Below are positions 7,878-17,204 of a stretch of 64,000 nt of DNA, piece after piece. This stretch comes from Acidihalobacter ferrooxydans (GTDB lineage: Bacteria > Pseudomonadota > Gammaproteobacteria > DSM-5130 > Acidihalobacteraceae). Each line of letters opens with the position of its first letter. The stretch's first letter is position 1. A model generated the notes under the pieces. The model was given only the letters and a program-made list of their open reading frames with translations. It was not told where the DNA came from and searched no databases. The position numbers were made by a program, and so were the translations under genes. The stretch spans positions 1,506,387 to 1,570,386 of the forward strand of contig NZ_CP019434.1 of assembly GCF_001975725.1 (NCBI RefSeq), given 5' to 3'.

Positions 7878-8447
7878 ATGTGCGAGCGATTCGCAAAGGA
7901 AACCGATGACGAGCGTACCGAGCGGCGGCGCTTTCTGAAAACGGCGAGCGCGCTGCTCGGCGCCACTGTGGCGGCGCCGATGGTGGCGAGGGCCGCGCCG
8001 CAGCCAAAGGTTGTCGATATCAGCCACATTCCCCTGGATGGACTCGGTACGGTCGATTTCGAGGGCAAGCCGGTGGTCATTCTGCACCGCAGCAAGCAAA
8101 CCATCGCGACCCTTGAGCGCGATCAGAGCGGTCTTGCCGACCCGGGTTCGCACAGTTCGCAGCAGCCGAAATTCGCGGACAATCCGTACCGCTCGAAAGT
8201 GCCGGAATGGCTGGTGATGGTCAACATCTGCACGCACGCCGGTTGTCACACAAATTATCAGCAGCGCATGGAAAGCGGAGCGGGCGGGTTTTTCTGCCCC
8301 TGCCACGGGTCGAGGTTCGATGCTGCCGGGCGCGTGTTCAGGAACCAGCCGGCGCCGTGGAACATGGAAATCCCCGAGTACGCGATCGATACGCAGAAAA
8401 AACAGGTGCAGTTGATCCATGCGGATCGGGTGCGCCGTCTGTACTGA
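7878..8447 (+). CDS. Tat-exported Rieske [2Fe-2S] protein (PetA-like, orphan)
   Basis: 189 residues. The N-terminus has the twin-arginine motif ERRRFLK (R16-R18) followed by a hydrophobic stretch that could be a Tat signal anchor. The cluster motifs are complete: CTHAGC (ligands C118, H120) and CPCHGS (ligands C140, H143), with C123 and C142 able to form the stabilising disulfide, as in bc1-type Rieske proteins. It is similar in size and layout to PetA, the ubiquinol-cytochrome c reductase iron-sulfur subunit. No petB or petC is adjacent, so it is either a second Rieske protein or works with another cytochrome b, perhaps the b561 encoded divergently. A two-component system begins 45 bp downstream. 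Confidence 0.9.
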   Translation: MCERFAKETDDERTERRRFLKTASALLGATVAAPMVARAAPQPKVVDISHIPLDGLGTVDFEGKPVVILHRSKQTIATLERDQSGLADPGSHSSQQPKFADNPYRSKVPEWLVMVNICTHAGCHTNYQQRMESGAGGFFCPCHGSRFDAAGRVFRNQPAPWNMEIPEYAIDTQKKQVQLIHADRVRRLY

Positions 8448-8492
8448 GCGCGTGCCGCTGTTGGGCGCGATGGTGCGAGGAGGGTTATCATT

Positions 8493-9179
8493 ATGGATAT
8501 GAATATCCTGCTCGTCGAGGACGACCGCGAGGCGGCGGCGTATCTGGTCAAGGGCCTGACCCAGAGCGGCCATGTCGTCGAACATGCCGACAACGGACCG
8601 GACGGCCTGCATCTGGCGCTGACCGGCACCTACGATGCGCTGATTCTCGATCGCATGCTGCCGGGGCTGGATGGCCTGTCGTTGCTGTCGGCGCTGCGGG
8701 CCGCCAACAACGCTACGCCGGTGTTGTTTCTGAGCGCTCTGGGCGAGGTCGACGATCGCGTTGCCGGCCTGCGGGCCGGAGGCGACGATTATCTGGTGAA
8801 GCCTTATGCGTTTTCCGAGCTGGTGGCGCGGCTCGAAGGGCTGGACCGCCGGGTGCGTCAGGAGCCGGCCAATGCACGTCTGCAGATCGCCGATCTGGTG
8901 TTTGATCGTGACCGTCATCGTGTCACCCGCGCCGGGCGGACCATCCGGCTTCAGCCGCGTGAAATGCGTCTGCTGGAATACCTGATGCGCAATGCCGGCA
9001 AGGTCGTCACCCGGACCATGCTGCTGGAACAAGTCTGGGACTACCATTTCGACCCGCAAACCAACGTCATCGACGTGCACATATCGCGCCTGCGCGCCAA
9101 GATCGACCGCGATTTCACGCCTTCCCTGCTGCACACCGTCCGTGGTGCCGGTTACCGCCTGGGCATTGCCGAGGAATGA
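8493..9179 (+). CDS. OmpR/PhoB-family response regulator
   Basis: 228 residues with an N-terminal receiver domain (acidic pocket VEDDRE, phosphoacceptor Asp53 in LILDRMLPG, Lys103 in LVKPYAF) and a C-terminal winged helix ending HTVRGAGYRLG, typical of the QseB/CopR/IrlR branch. It binds DNA when phosphorylated by the kinase that follows. Its stop overlaps the start of the histidine kinase by 4 bp (ATGA), so the two are translationally coupled. The signal and targets are unknown; the upstream Rieske gene is a candidate member of the same transcription unit or regulon. Confidence 0.95.
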   Translation: MDMNILLVEDDREAAAYLVKGLTQSGHVVEHADNGPDGLHLALTGTYDALILDRMLPGLDGLSLLSALRAANNATPVLFLSALGEVDDRVAGLRAGGDDYLVKPYAFSELVARLEGLDRRVRQEPANARLQIADLVFDRDRHRVTRAGRTIRLQPREMRLLEYLMRNAGKVVTRTMLLEQVWDYHFDPQTNVIDVHISRLRAKIDRDFTPSLLHTVRGAGYRLGIAEE

Positions 9180-10591
9180 TTCGGCGGCACTGGCGTAATT
9201 TCCTGCGCCTGCTGCGCACCACCGTATTTCGTTTGGCCATCATCTATGCGCTGGGCTACAGCGTGATTGCGGCGATGGTGCTCGGCGGCGTGTTTTTTGT
9301 CAGCAATTACTACCTGGACAAGCAGGTGGATCGTGAGTTGATCGATTCACGCAGCGTACTGGAGCGACTCCTGTACGAGGATGGCGGCAAGGACTTGCAC
9401 GAATTGCTGGGCCGGCCTGATCGCCACCTGCCGGGGGCGCGTCTGCTGCTCCTGGTCGACCAGCATGCGCACCCGCTGGCGGGTACGCTGCGGGCATGGC
9501 CCAGGAACGTACCCCTGCATCAAGGGTTCTACACATTCTCTGCACGTGCGACGGACTTGCCCTATCGTCTGCATTCGCACGATCCCGATGATTTGCGTGT
9601 GCGCGGTCTGGTGACACGCCTGCACGGTGGCAAGGGCTGGTTGCTGATCGCTCAGCCACTGGCCGAGGCGGACGCATTTGCCGATGTCATTCAGCTGTTG
9701 CTGATCGTGGCGCTGGGGCTGATCAGCCTGTTCGGCGTGGCCGGCGGCGTGCTCATGGGACGCGGCGTGCTGCACCGCATCGACGCCGTGCGCGAGACGG
9801 CTGCCGACATCATGGCCGGCGATCTCAATCAGCGCATCACGCTCAACGGCCGCCCTGATGAGTTTGCCGAGTTGGGTGAGCACCTCAATGCCATGCTGGC
9901 GCGCATCGAGGCGCTGATCCATGGCATGCGCGCCGTGACCGACAATGTCGCGCACGATCTGCGCAGCCCGCTCAACCGACTGCGCAGTCAGCTCGAAGTG
10001 GCGTTGCTGGAAGCCCACACACCGGACGAATATCGCGAGGTACTGGAGGAGGCGGTGCGGGAACTCGAAGGCGTGGTGCGCACCTTCAATGCGCTGCTCA
10101 GCATTGCGCAGGCCGAATCGGGCGTGCGCCGGGAAGACCTGGCCGATGTCGATCTCAGCCATCTGGCGGCCGATCTGGCCGAACTCTACGAAGCCCCGGC
10201 CGATGAGGCCGGCTTGAGTCTGCACGCGCAGATCGCCAGTGGCATGCAGGTGCGCGGCCAGCGCGAACTGCTGGCCCAGGCCTTGAGCAACCTGCTCGAT
10301 AACGCGATCAAGTACAGCCCGCCGGACGGTCAGATTAATCTGAGTGTGGCGCGTGAGGACGGTGCGGTGTGCCTGCGAGTGTGCGATACCGGGCCGGGTA
10401 TCCCGGTCGCGAACCGCGAGCAGGTATTGGAGCGCTTTGCACGCCTGGACACGGCCCGCAGTACTCCCGGTAACGGCCTCGGTCTGGCGCTGGTCAAGGC
10501 CGTGGCGCAAGTGCATGGCGCGCGGCTGGAATTGCACGACGCGGATCCGGGGTTATGCGTCGTGCTGCGCTTCGCTCGGCCCGGGCGGTAA
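9176..10591 (+). CDS. Membrane sensor histidine kinase
   Basis: 471 residues. Two membrane segments (about residues 18-43 and 166-192) enclose a periplasmic sensing domain of roughly 120 residues, followed by HAMP. The H-box is VAHDLRSPLNRL with phospho-acceptor His260, the N-box is NLLDNAIKYSP, and the G boxes are DTGPGIP and NGLGLALVKAVAQVHG. This is the standard partner of the overlapping response regulator. The periplasmic domain has no recognised ligand fold; metal or envelope signals are usual for this branch, but this is not visible here. Confidence 0.95.
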   Translation: MIRRHWRNFLRLLRTTVFRLAIIYALGYSVIAAMVLGGVFFVSNYYLDKQVDRELIDSRSVLERLLYEDGGKDLHELLGRPDRHLPGARLLLLVDQHAHPLAGTLRAWPRNVPLHQGFYTFSARATDLPYRLHSHDPDDLRVRGLVTRLHGGKGWLLIAQPLAEADAFADVIQLLLIVALGLISLFGVAGGVLMGRGVLHRIDAVRETAADIMAGDLNQRITLNGRPDEFAELGEHLNAMLARIEALIHGMRAVTDNVAHDLRSPLNRLRSQLEVALLEAHTPDEYREVLEEAVRELEGVVRTFNALLSIAQAESGVRREDLADVDLSHLAADLAELYEAPADEAGLSLHAQIASGMQVRGQRELLAQALSNLLDNAIKYSPPDGQINLSVAREDGAVCLRVCDTGPGIPVANREQVLERFARLDTARSTPGNGLGLALVKAVAQVHGARLELHDADPGLCVVLRFARPGR

Positions 10592-10760
10592 ACGCCGTAG
10601 CGGCGCGACCAGGCTGCTTTTGTCGTCTTCTCATGCGGTGCGAGAGGTCTTTTGTGCGCGCTTGCACCCCCTTTCGGGAGGCAATCTTTCTTTCGGGCCC
10701 GCCTGAGTGCGGTCGAAATTGTAATGGCGATCGGTGATTCGGGCGGGGTAAATCTGCGGG

Positions 10761-12035
10761 CTAACAACCACCCAAGGGTTCCTTTCCTGATGGATCATCC
10801 GGGTTCAGTCCCGCGATAGCCGCGATGCGCTCCCTGCGCAGGGCTGCGGCCAGTTCCGGCCCATGCAAACCACGTTCGAGCAGGGGCTGCGCGGCGACGG
10901 CGCGCGCTGCATCCAGCGCGCGTTGCAGATAAGCTGCCTGCGGGTAGGCGTCGCGTTCGTGGCCGGGGCGACCGCGGGCATCGGCGGTACAGGCGAGCAG
11001 GGCAGCGGCGAAACGTTCGGGGCGACGGAAGGCGTCGGCCGCCTCGAGCAGTTTGAGCACGGTGGCCGGGCGCAGTTCGAGCGCGCGGTGCACGTTGCCA
11101 TGCTCGCGCGCGACGAGGCGGGCGAGATCGCGGAATTCGTGCGGAGCCTTGAGCCGGGCGCAGATGTCGAGCACCAGGCCTTCGCCGCGTTGCTCGTGGC
11201 CGTGGTGGCTGGGCCAGTGCGCCGGCGGCGTAGTGCCCTTGCCGAGATCGTGCAGCAACGCGGCGAAGCGTACCGCAGGGTCCGTCGAGAGCAGGACGGC
11301 CTGGTCGAGCACGCGCATGATGTGATCGCCGGTGTCGATTTCGGGGTGGTACTGCGGCGGCTGCGGCACGCCCCACAGGCGATCCAGTTCAGGGATGAGG
11401 CGGGCCAGTGCGCCGCAGGCGCGCAGCGTCTCGAAGAAGGCGCGTGGAGCGGCTTCGGTCAAGGCGCGGGCCAACTCCTGCCAGACGCGTTCCGGCACCA
11501 GGGCATCAACCTCGCCAGCCTCGACCATCTGCCGCATGAGCGCGAGCGTCGGGTCGGCGACCCGGAAGCCGAGCGGGGCGAAGCGGGCGGCGAAGCGCGC
11601 CACGCGTAGGATGCGCACGGGGTCCTCGGCGAAAGCGGGTGAAACGTGGCGGAGCAGGCGGTTTGCGAGGTCGGACTGGCCGCCGTAGGGGTCGATCAGC
11701 GTGCCGTCGCTGCTCTGCGCAATGGCGTTGACGGTCAGGTCGCGGCGGCGCAGATCGTCTTCCAGGCTGACGTCCGGGGCGGCGTGAAAGGAAAAGCCAT
11801 GATAACCGGGGGCCGTTTTCCGTTCGGTGCGGGCGAGAGCGTATTCCTCGTGCGTTTGCGGATGCAGGAAGACGGGGAAGTCCTTGCCGACGGGACGGAA
11901 GCCGGCCGCGCGCATGGCCTCTGGCGTACTGCCGACCACGACCCAGTCGCGTTCGTGTACGGGCAGGCCGAGCAGCCGGTCGCGCACGGCTCCGCCGACC
12001 CGATACACCGTGCCCGGAATCCGGGTCATCGTCAT
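10761..12035 (-). CDS. cca: CCA tRNA nucleotidyltransferase (with HD domain)
   Basis: 424 residues, bacterial class II CCA-adding enzyme. Seen: [11 protein letters not shown] (nucleotide-binding loop), the palm motif [58 protein letters not shown] and the C-terminal HD phosphohydrolase motif HDLGKG, as in the multifunctional E. coli enzyme. The first metal-binding acidic residue, normally Asp in the DxD pair (E. coli KDRD), is Glu28 here, paired with Asp30; this substitution is conservative. The start is taken as the ATG at 12035, which overlaps the stop of the upstream SDR gene (ATGA); the frame is open further upstream, but only inside that gene. It repairs or builds 3' CCA ends, although both tRNAs in this window encode CCA. 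Confidence 0.96.
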   Translation of the reverse strand: MTMTRIPGTVYRVGGAVRDRLLGLPVHERDWVVVGSTPEAMRAAGFRPVGKDFPVFLHPQTHEEYALARTERKTAPGYHGFSFHAAPDVSLEDDLRRRDLTVNAIAQSSDGTLIDPYGGQSDLANRLLRHVSPAFAEDPVRILRVARFAARFAPLGFRVADPTLALMRQMVEAGEVDALVPERVWQELARALTEAAPRAFFETLRACGALARLIPELDRLWGVPQPPQYHPEIDTGDHIMRVLDQAVLLSTDPAVRFAALLHDLGKGTTPPAHWPSHHGHEQRGEGLVLDICARLKAPHEFRDLARLVAREHGNVHRALELRPATVLKLLEAADAFRRPERFAAALLACTADARGRPGHERDAYPQAAYLQRALDAARAVAAQPLLERGLHGPELAAALRRERIAAIAGLNPDDPSGKEPLGGC

Positions 12036-12979
12036 CTGCCCGTTTCGCGCAGGCGTTGCAGCCGACGATGAGTCTCGCCTGGCCCGAGATACGTTGGCGC
12101 AATGGCCTCCAGCGCGGTCGGGCAGGCAGGCGCGCCGGCTTTGCAAACGTTGTCTTTTTGCAGCGAACGGTAGTTGTCCAGCGAGAAGGGCTTGCCGGGG
12201 GCGTATTCGAGCAGCGTGGCCTGCAGGCGAGCGGCCCAGTCGGGCAGGCCGAGAATGTGCCGGTCTGCGCCGATGAGTCGAGCGGTATACTGCACGAGTT
12301 CGCGCAGGGTGTAGACGCGCGGACCGCAGAGGTTGAGGCGCTGACCGTGCGTATCCGGGTTGAGCAGTGCGCGGGCGAATGCGTCGACCACGTCGCCGAC
12401 GTAGACCGGTTGAAAGCGCGCCTCAGGGCAGGCGAGCGGGAACACGATGGGTACGGCACGCAGGAGGCTGGCGAAGCGGTTGAGAAAGCTGTCGCCACGA
12501 CCAAAAATTACCGACGGGCGGAAGCTGGTGACGGCCAGTTGGCTGCCGGAGCGCATGTGGACCAGGTTTTCGCCCTCGGCCTTGCTGCGCAGATAAAAAC
12601 TGGTGTCTTGTGCCGACTCGGCGCCCAGCGCACTCATGTGCAGCAGACGGCGCACACCCCGCGCATGGCAGGCGTCGACGACTTTGCGGCTCAGCTCGAC
12701 GTGTGCGTGTTCGAAGCCGCTGCCATCGTGGTCGCGTTCGTTGAGGATGCCAACCAGATTCACCACAGCCTGGCAGCCGACAAACAGATCCGCCAGCGCC
12801 TGCGGGTCGTGAATATCAGCCTCCAGCAATTCAATGCCAGGCAGTACCAGCAGTTCGCGGTGGCGCTCGCGTCTGCGCGTCGGTATGCGCACGCGATAAC
12901 CGGCTCCCGCCAGTCGCGCGGCGAGGTGCCGCCCGACGAAACCGGTGCCGCCGAGAATACAGAGGGTATTGATGTGCAT
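12032..12979 (-). CDS. NAD(P)-binding SDR protein, NDUFA9/complex I-associated type
   Basis: 315 residues. Rossmann motif [15 protein letters not shown] at the N-terminus, then [17 protein letters not shown] and YLRSKAEGE, where the catalytic Tyr/Lys of classical SDRs is altered ([11 protein letters not shown]). This is typical of the atypical SDR group called 'complex I NDUFA9 subunit family' or NAD-dependent epimerase-like. These proteins bind NAD(P) and are often implicated in quinone or respiratory-complex biogenesis, but a specific activity is not established. Coupled to cca by a 4-bp overlap. Confidence 0.85.
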   Translation of the reverse strand: MHINTLCILGGTGFVGRHLAARLAGAGYRVRIPTRRRERHRELLVLPGIELLEADIHDPQALADLFVGCQAVVNLVGILNERDHDGSGFEHAHVELSRKVVDACHARGVRRLLHMSALGAESAQDTSFYLRSKAEGENLVHMRSGSQLAVTSFRPSVIFGRGDSFLNRFASLLRAVPIVFPLACPEARFQPVYVGDVVDAFARALLNPDTHGQRLNLCGPRVYTLRELVQYTARLIGADRHILGLPDWAARLQATLLEYAPGKPFSLDNYRSLQKDNVCKAGAPACPTALEAIAPTYLGPGETHRRLQRLRETGR

Positions 12980-13087
12980 GGCTGATTCCTTGCCCGTGGT
13001 GGTGGTTACGGGACGCGGTAGCGATTCGTTCCGGCGCCCCGGCCAGCAGTGCAGTCCATTATCGCACCGGCGATTTGCTGTGGCGCG

Positions 13088-13143
13088 TTTTTCATGAGCC
13101 GATTTTCATGAACTGTTTTTCGTGATCTGTTTCCTGTGAGCTG
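13088..13143. repeat. Degenerate 13-15 bp tandem repeat, four units
   Basis: Units TTTTTCATGAGCCGA (13088-13102), TTTTCATGAACTG (13103-13115), TTTTTCGTGATCTG (13116-13129) and TTTCCTGTGAGCTG (13130-13143) share the consensus TTTTCRTGARCTG. Confidence 0.8.
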
Positions 13144-13433
13144 TGTCAGCGTATTAACCCGAATGTTTCACAACTAGTCACTGCCGTCCTATAACCTCGG
13201 CATAAATAAGCTTGAAAACCGACTTGTTTTGATACTGGCAGACTGTTCTTCGAATGGATCCAGCAGAATACAAGATCAAGACCATTCTCGGCACATCAAA
13301 AAACGCCATCTGTTTGAACGACGCGACTTCCAGGCATTGTTTCGAGGTGATCTGCCAGAACCAGAAACCTCAACTCTAACAAACGACATTACGATTTTCG
13401 TGAAAGTTTATGGGGCAGCAGTGATAGTATTTA

Positions 13434-13578
13434 AAAGGTTGTCGAGATTTTACTCATGCGGCACGGCAGGGCGTCAAAATCTGGCGCAAAATACTCATTT
13501 GCGTTCTGCTAAAAAAGCACAAAACCGACTTTATATTGCATGCTCTCCTCGCCACGATCCTGCAAGTCCGACAGGATC
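13434..13578. mobile_element. Degraded MITE-like element, family A copy 3
   Basis: The right end is clear: CTCCTCGCC.CGATCCT and then GCAAGTCCGACAGGATC match the right end of copy 1 at 4935. The preceding AAAAAAGCACAAAACCGAC corresponds to the interior AAAAGAGCGAAAAACTGGC. The left end (AGGTTGTCGAGATTT near 13434) is only weakly similar to the TIR, so the left boundary is approximate. Confidence 0.55.
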
Positions 13579-13782
13579 AGGGGGTGTACGTGTGACTGTT
13601 GCCGGGTCGAGAGAGGCACGCGGGGGTGGATGAGCCGGGCTGACGCGCGCTTGCGGAGCAAATCTTTCCCGGATTCGGTAAGCTTGCCCGCAAATCGCGC
13701 ATGTGGCCGGGGCTGCGCGTAGCAACAGCGGCCACGCGCAATCCTTTCAATCTTACTGCCGCCCCGTGCGGCCAAGCGTGTT

Positions 13783-15423
13783 ATGGGACTCAAACTCGCC
13801 CTGGTGCAATGTAACCCGCTGGTCGGAGACGTGGAGAACAATGCCCGGCTGGTGATCGAGCGAGCCACGTATGCCCGCGATGAGCTGGGTGCGCAGCTTG
13901 TCGTGTTACCGGAACTGGTGTTGACCGGTTATCCGCCGGAAGATTTGCTGCTCCGTGCTTCGCTGCTGGAGCGGGTCGAAGCGGCTCTGGCGATGGTCGC
14001 CGCCGAGACTCCGGGTGTGGCGCTGGTGGTCGGGGCGCCCTACCGCGATGCGCAGGGGCTGCGCAATGGCGCGCACTTTATCCAGTACGGGGCGGTGCAG
14101 GCCCGTTACGCCAAGTGCCGTCTGCCGAATTACAATGTGTTTGACGAGAAGCGCTATTTCGTCGAAGGCACGCAACCTTGCGTCGTTACGGTGGATGGCG
14201 TGCGGGTCGGTGTGCTGATCTGCGAGGATTTGTGGTTTCCGGAGCCGGCGCAATCGGCCTGTGCGGCGGGCGCGGATCTGTTGGTCGGGCTGAACGCTTC
14301 GCCGTTCCGGCTGGGCCAGGATGCTGCGCGCGAAGCCGTGTTGAGCCAGCGCGCGCGGGAAAATGGCGTGGCGGTAGTCTATGTCAATCAGGTCGGTGGT
14401 CAGGACGAACTGCTGTTCGATGGTGCGTCCATGGTGTTGAACCCGGCCGGTGAGGTCATCTGCCGCCTGCCGTCTTTTGCGGAACGAACCGCGCTTTGCG
14501 ATCCCTGGGGCGGGGCGTGCGAACGCGCCGCGCTGCCGGACCCGGACGAGGCGTGCTACGAGGCGCTGGTGCTTGGCGTACGCGATTACGTGCGCAAGAA
14601 CGGCTTCCCCGGAGTCGTTGTCGGCCTCTCAGGGGGGATCGATTCGGCGTTGACGCTGGTGTTGGCCGTCGATGCCCTGGGCGCTGATTCGGTGATGGCG
14701 GTGATGATGCCGTCGCGCTATACCGCGGACATGAGCCGAGAGGATGCTCGACGCGAATGCGAACGGCTCGGTGTCGAGGTGCATGAACTGTCCATCGAGC
14801 CGCCGTTCAATGCATTTCTGGAATCACTGGCCTCCTTGTTTGGCGATGCGCCGCGTAATACGACTGAGGAGTTTGGCGATGCGCCGCGTAATACGACTGA
14901 GGAAAATATCCAGGCGCGCTGTCGTGGCGTCATGCTGATGGCGCTGTCCAACAAGACCGGACGCATGGTGCTGACTACTGGCAACAAGAGCGAAATGGCG
15001 GTCGGGTACGCTACTCTCTATGGGGACATGGCGGGTGGCTTTGCGCCGCTCAAGGACGTGCCGAAAACGCTGGTGTATCGTCTGGCGCACTGGCGCAACA
15101 GCCGAGCTCAGGCGATTCCGGAGCGGGTGCTCACGCGACCGCCCTCCGCTGAACTGGCCCCGGATCAGAAGGATTCCGATTCGCTGCCGTCGTATGAGGT
15201 GCTCGATCCGATCCTGGAGCGTTTCGTGGAGCGTGACTGGTCTGTGGCGCAAATCGTGGCCGACGGTTATCCGCGCGAGGTGGTGGAGCGCGTGGCGAGC
15301 CTGGTCTTGCGCAATGAGTACAAGCGGCGCCAGGCGCCGCCAGGCGTGCGCATTTCGGGGCGTGCGTTCGGCAAAGATCGGCGTTATCCGATCACATCCG
15401 GCTATGGCCGGTCACTGAGTTGA
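13783..15423 (+). CDS. nadE: Glutamine-dependent NAD+ synthetase
   Basis: 546-residue two-domain enzyme that amidates deamido-NAD using ammonia from glutamine. The N-terminal nitrilase-like glutaminase carries the triad Glu (LPELVLTGYPPEDLL), Lys (YAKCRLPNYNVFDEKRYF) and Cys (ICEDLWFPEP). The C-terminal synthetase has the PP-loop GLSGGIDSALTL, ENIQARCRGVMLMALSN, TGNKSEMAVGYATLYGDMAGGF and PPSAELAPDQKDSDSLPSYE. An 11-residue unit, FGDAPRNTTEE, occurs twice in tandem (353-363, 364-374) just before ENIQAR; one copy is the expected loop, so the other is an in-frame insertion from a 33-bp duplication. The rest of the catalytic core is intact, so activity is likely retained. Confidence 0.97.
   Translation: MGLKLALVQCNPLVGDVENNARLVIERATYARDELGAQLVVLPELVLTGYPPEDLLLRASLLERVEAALAMVAAETPGVALVVGAPYRDAQGLRNGAHFIQYGAVQARYAKCRLPNYNVFDEKRYFVEGTQPCVVTVDGVRVGVLICEDLWFPEPAQSACAAGADLLVGLNASPFRLGQDAAREAVLSQRARENGVAVVYVNQVGGQDELLFDGASMVLNPAGEVICRLPSFAERTALCDPWGGACERAALPDPDEACYEALVLGVRDYVRKNGFPGVVVGLSGGIDSALTLVLAVDALGADSVMAVMMPSRYTADMSREDARRECERLGVEVHELSIEPPFNAFLESLASLFGDAPRNTTEEFGDAPRNTTEENIQARCRGVMLMALSNKTGRMVLTTGNKSEMAVGYATLYGDMAGGFAPLKDVPKTLVYRLAHWRNSRAQAIPERVLTRPPSAELAPDQKDSDSLPSYEVLDPILERFVERDWSVAQIVADGYPREVVERVASLVLRNEYKRRQAPPGVRISGRAFGKDRRYPITSGYGRSLS
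14839..14904 (+). repeat. 33-bp tandem duplication inside nadE
   Basis: 14839-14871 and 14872-14904 are identical except for the last base (GAG versus GAA, both Glu). The near identity implies a recent duplication; each unit encodes FGDAPRNTTEE, so the reading frame is kept. Confidence 0.98.
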
Positions 15424-15466
15424 TGGGGCAGGGCCCCAGACGACCGCCGTTGGCGGTAATCCATAA

Positions 15467-15823
<357 letters not shown>

Positions 15824-15859
15824 CCCGCATCGCTGCGCGGACAATACCGCGTCGCGCCG

Positions 15860-16384
15860 TCAGGCGTCGTGCTCGACAACGATTTCGTCGAGCCGGCGCC
15901 GCGTGGTCGGTTCGGGCAATTCGGCCGCGTAGCCGAGGGCCAGCATGGCGACCGGGGCGAGGTGGGCTTCCAGGCCGAGCGTGGCAGCTACGTCAGGTGT
16001 CACGAAACCACCTACCCAGGCGCTGCCCAGACCACCGGCCACTGCCGCAAGCTGCGCATAGGCGGCGGCGATGGTCGTGTCCTGTAGCGCGAAGAGTTCG
16101 CGTCCGCGTTCGCCGAAGGTCTGCGCGGAGCGTTCCGCATCGGTGCAGAACACGAGGCAGACCGGTGCTTCGGCAAGGAAGGCGTGGTCGGTGACGTCGG
16201 CCAGTTTGCGCCGGGTTTCGGCGGCGCGCACCACCACGATCTGGTAGGCCTGCAAGTCGCCGGCGGACGGCGCGGCGATGGCGCTTTCAAGGATGGCGTG
16301 GAGTTTTTCCGTCTCGACGGCCATGTCCGCCTGATAGCGGCGGACGGAATGCCGACGGCGAATGGTGGCGAAGAAATCCGTCAT
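15860..16384 (-). CDS. Nitroreductase-family flavoprotein
   Basis: 174 residues; N-terminal IRRRHSVRRYQ is the FMN phosphate-binding signature, then ESAIAAPSAGDLQAYQIVVV, and LGSAWVGGFVTPDVAATLGL near the C-terminus. These NAD(P)H-dependent FMN enzymes reduce nitro compounds, quinones or flavins; the substrate is unknown. The ATG at 16384 is preferred over a TTG at 16393 that overlaps the bamD stop. Probably co-transcribed behind bamD. Confidence 0.88.
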   Translation of the reverse strand: MTDFFATIRRRHSVRRYQADMAVETEKLHAILESAIAAPSAGDLQAYQIVVVRAAETRRKLADVTDHAFLAEAPVCLVFCTDAERSAQTFGERGRELFALQDTTIAAAYAQLAAVAGGLGSAWVGGFVTPDVAATLGLEAHLAPVAMLALGYAAELPEPTTRRRLDEIVVEHDA

Positions 16385-16389
16385 GAGTG

Positions 16390-17142
16390 TCAACCCTGTT
16401 TTTTCGCGTGCGGAGTCGGTTCGTTCAGCTTGAGAACCTGGCGGGTCTGTTTGGCCAGCGCGGACATGCCGAGCTTGTCGTAGGCTTCGGCCATCAGCTT
16501 AAGCGCCTGGTCGGTATTGCTGGCCCCCGGGAACCGGGTCAAGATGGTCTGGCAGCGGTTGACGACGGCGATGTAGGCGCCACGGCGCATGTAATAGTCG
16601 GCGACGTAGAGTTCATGCGCGGCCAGTTCGTTGCGCAGAAACGCCATGCGGCGGCGCGCGTCCGGGGCGTACTTGCTGTGGGGGAACTTCTCGACCAGCG
16701 TCTTGAATGCTCTGAACGACTTGCGCAACGGACTGACATCGACCTGTATCTGGATGCCAGGGCGCAACATGCGCAGCAGCCCGCTGGTGTTGTCGAAATT
16801 GGCCAGACCGATGAGGTAGTACGCATAGTCGACATGCGGGGACAGCGGATTTTCCTTGATGAAGCGTCGCGCTGCGGCAATGGCCGATTCGGGTTCGGCG
16901 TTCTTGTAATACGCATAGGCCACTTCGAGTTGCGCTTGTTGCGCATAACGCCCCAGTGGGTAGCGGCCTTCCAGCGTCTGGAAGTAATTGATCGCCTTGG
17001 TATAGTCGCCCGTGTTGAGAGCGGCCTTGGCCTGGTCGTAGAGATGTTGCGGCGACCAGCCCTGCGTAGGATCAGTCGATCCGGCGCAGCCGGCGAGCAT
17101 CGATAGTAGGACCAGTGGGGCAGCGTAGCGCCAAAAACGCAT
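16390..17142 (-). CDS. bamD: Outer membrane assembly lipoprotein BamD
   Basis: 250 residues. Signal peptide with lipobox LAGC (MRFWRYAAPLVLLSMLAGC), then the BamD tetratricopeptide repeats: LYDQAKAALNTGDYTKAINYFQTLEGRYPLGRYAQQAQLEVAYAYYK-like, with FIKENPLSPHVDYAYYLIGL further on. BamD is the essential lipoprotein that links BamA to client recognition in beta-barrel insertion on the periplasmic face of the outer membrane. The start at 17142 is fixed by the signal peptide; the frame continues upstream across the promoter region. Divergent from rluD with 62 bp between, the normal gammaproteobacterial arrangement. Confidence 0.95.
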   Translation of the reverse strand: MRFWRYAAPLVLLSMLAGCAGSTDPTQGWSPQHLYDQAKAALNTGDYTKAINYFQTLEGRYPLGRYAQQAQLEVAYAYYKNAEPESAIAAARRFIKENPLSPHVDYAYYLIGLANFDNTSGLLRMLRPGIQIQVDVSPLRKSFRAFKTLVEKFPHSKYAPDARRRMAFLRNELAAHELYVADYYMRRGAYIAVVNRCQTILTRFPGASNTDQALKLMAEAYDKLGMSALAKQTRQVLKLNEPTPHAKKQG

Positions 17143-17204
17143 GACAGTTCCGATTGTAGCCTGAATAATAGGCCGCGAGTATACCTGAGCGCAGTTCCTA
17201 CGGC

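Larger units (their letters stand above)
12980..13782. other. Long intergenic region with repeats
   Basis: About 800 bp between divergent genes (SDR and nadE). It contains a decayed tandem repeat (13088-13143) and a degraded family A element (13434-13578). The open frames here look non-coding: AT-rich in the left half and no domain. The 13150-13430 segment holds nothing recognisable. Confidence 0.6.

Noticed and set aside
13229-13633. 134-residue plus-strand frame before nadE
   Set aside because: It crosses a degraded family A element, has irregular composition and no domain; most likely not coding.
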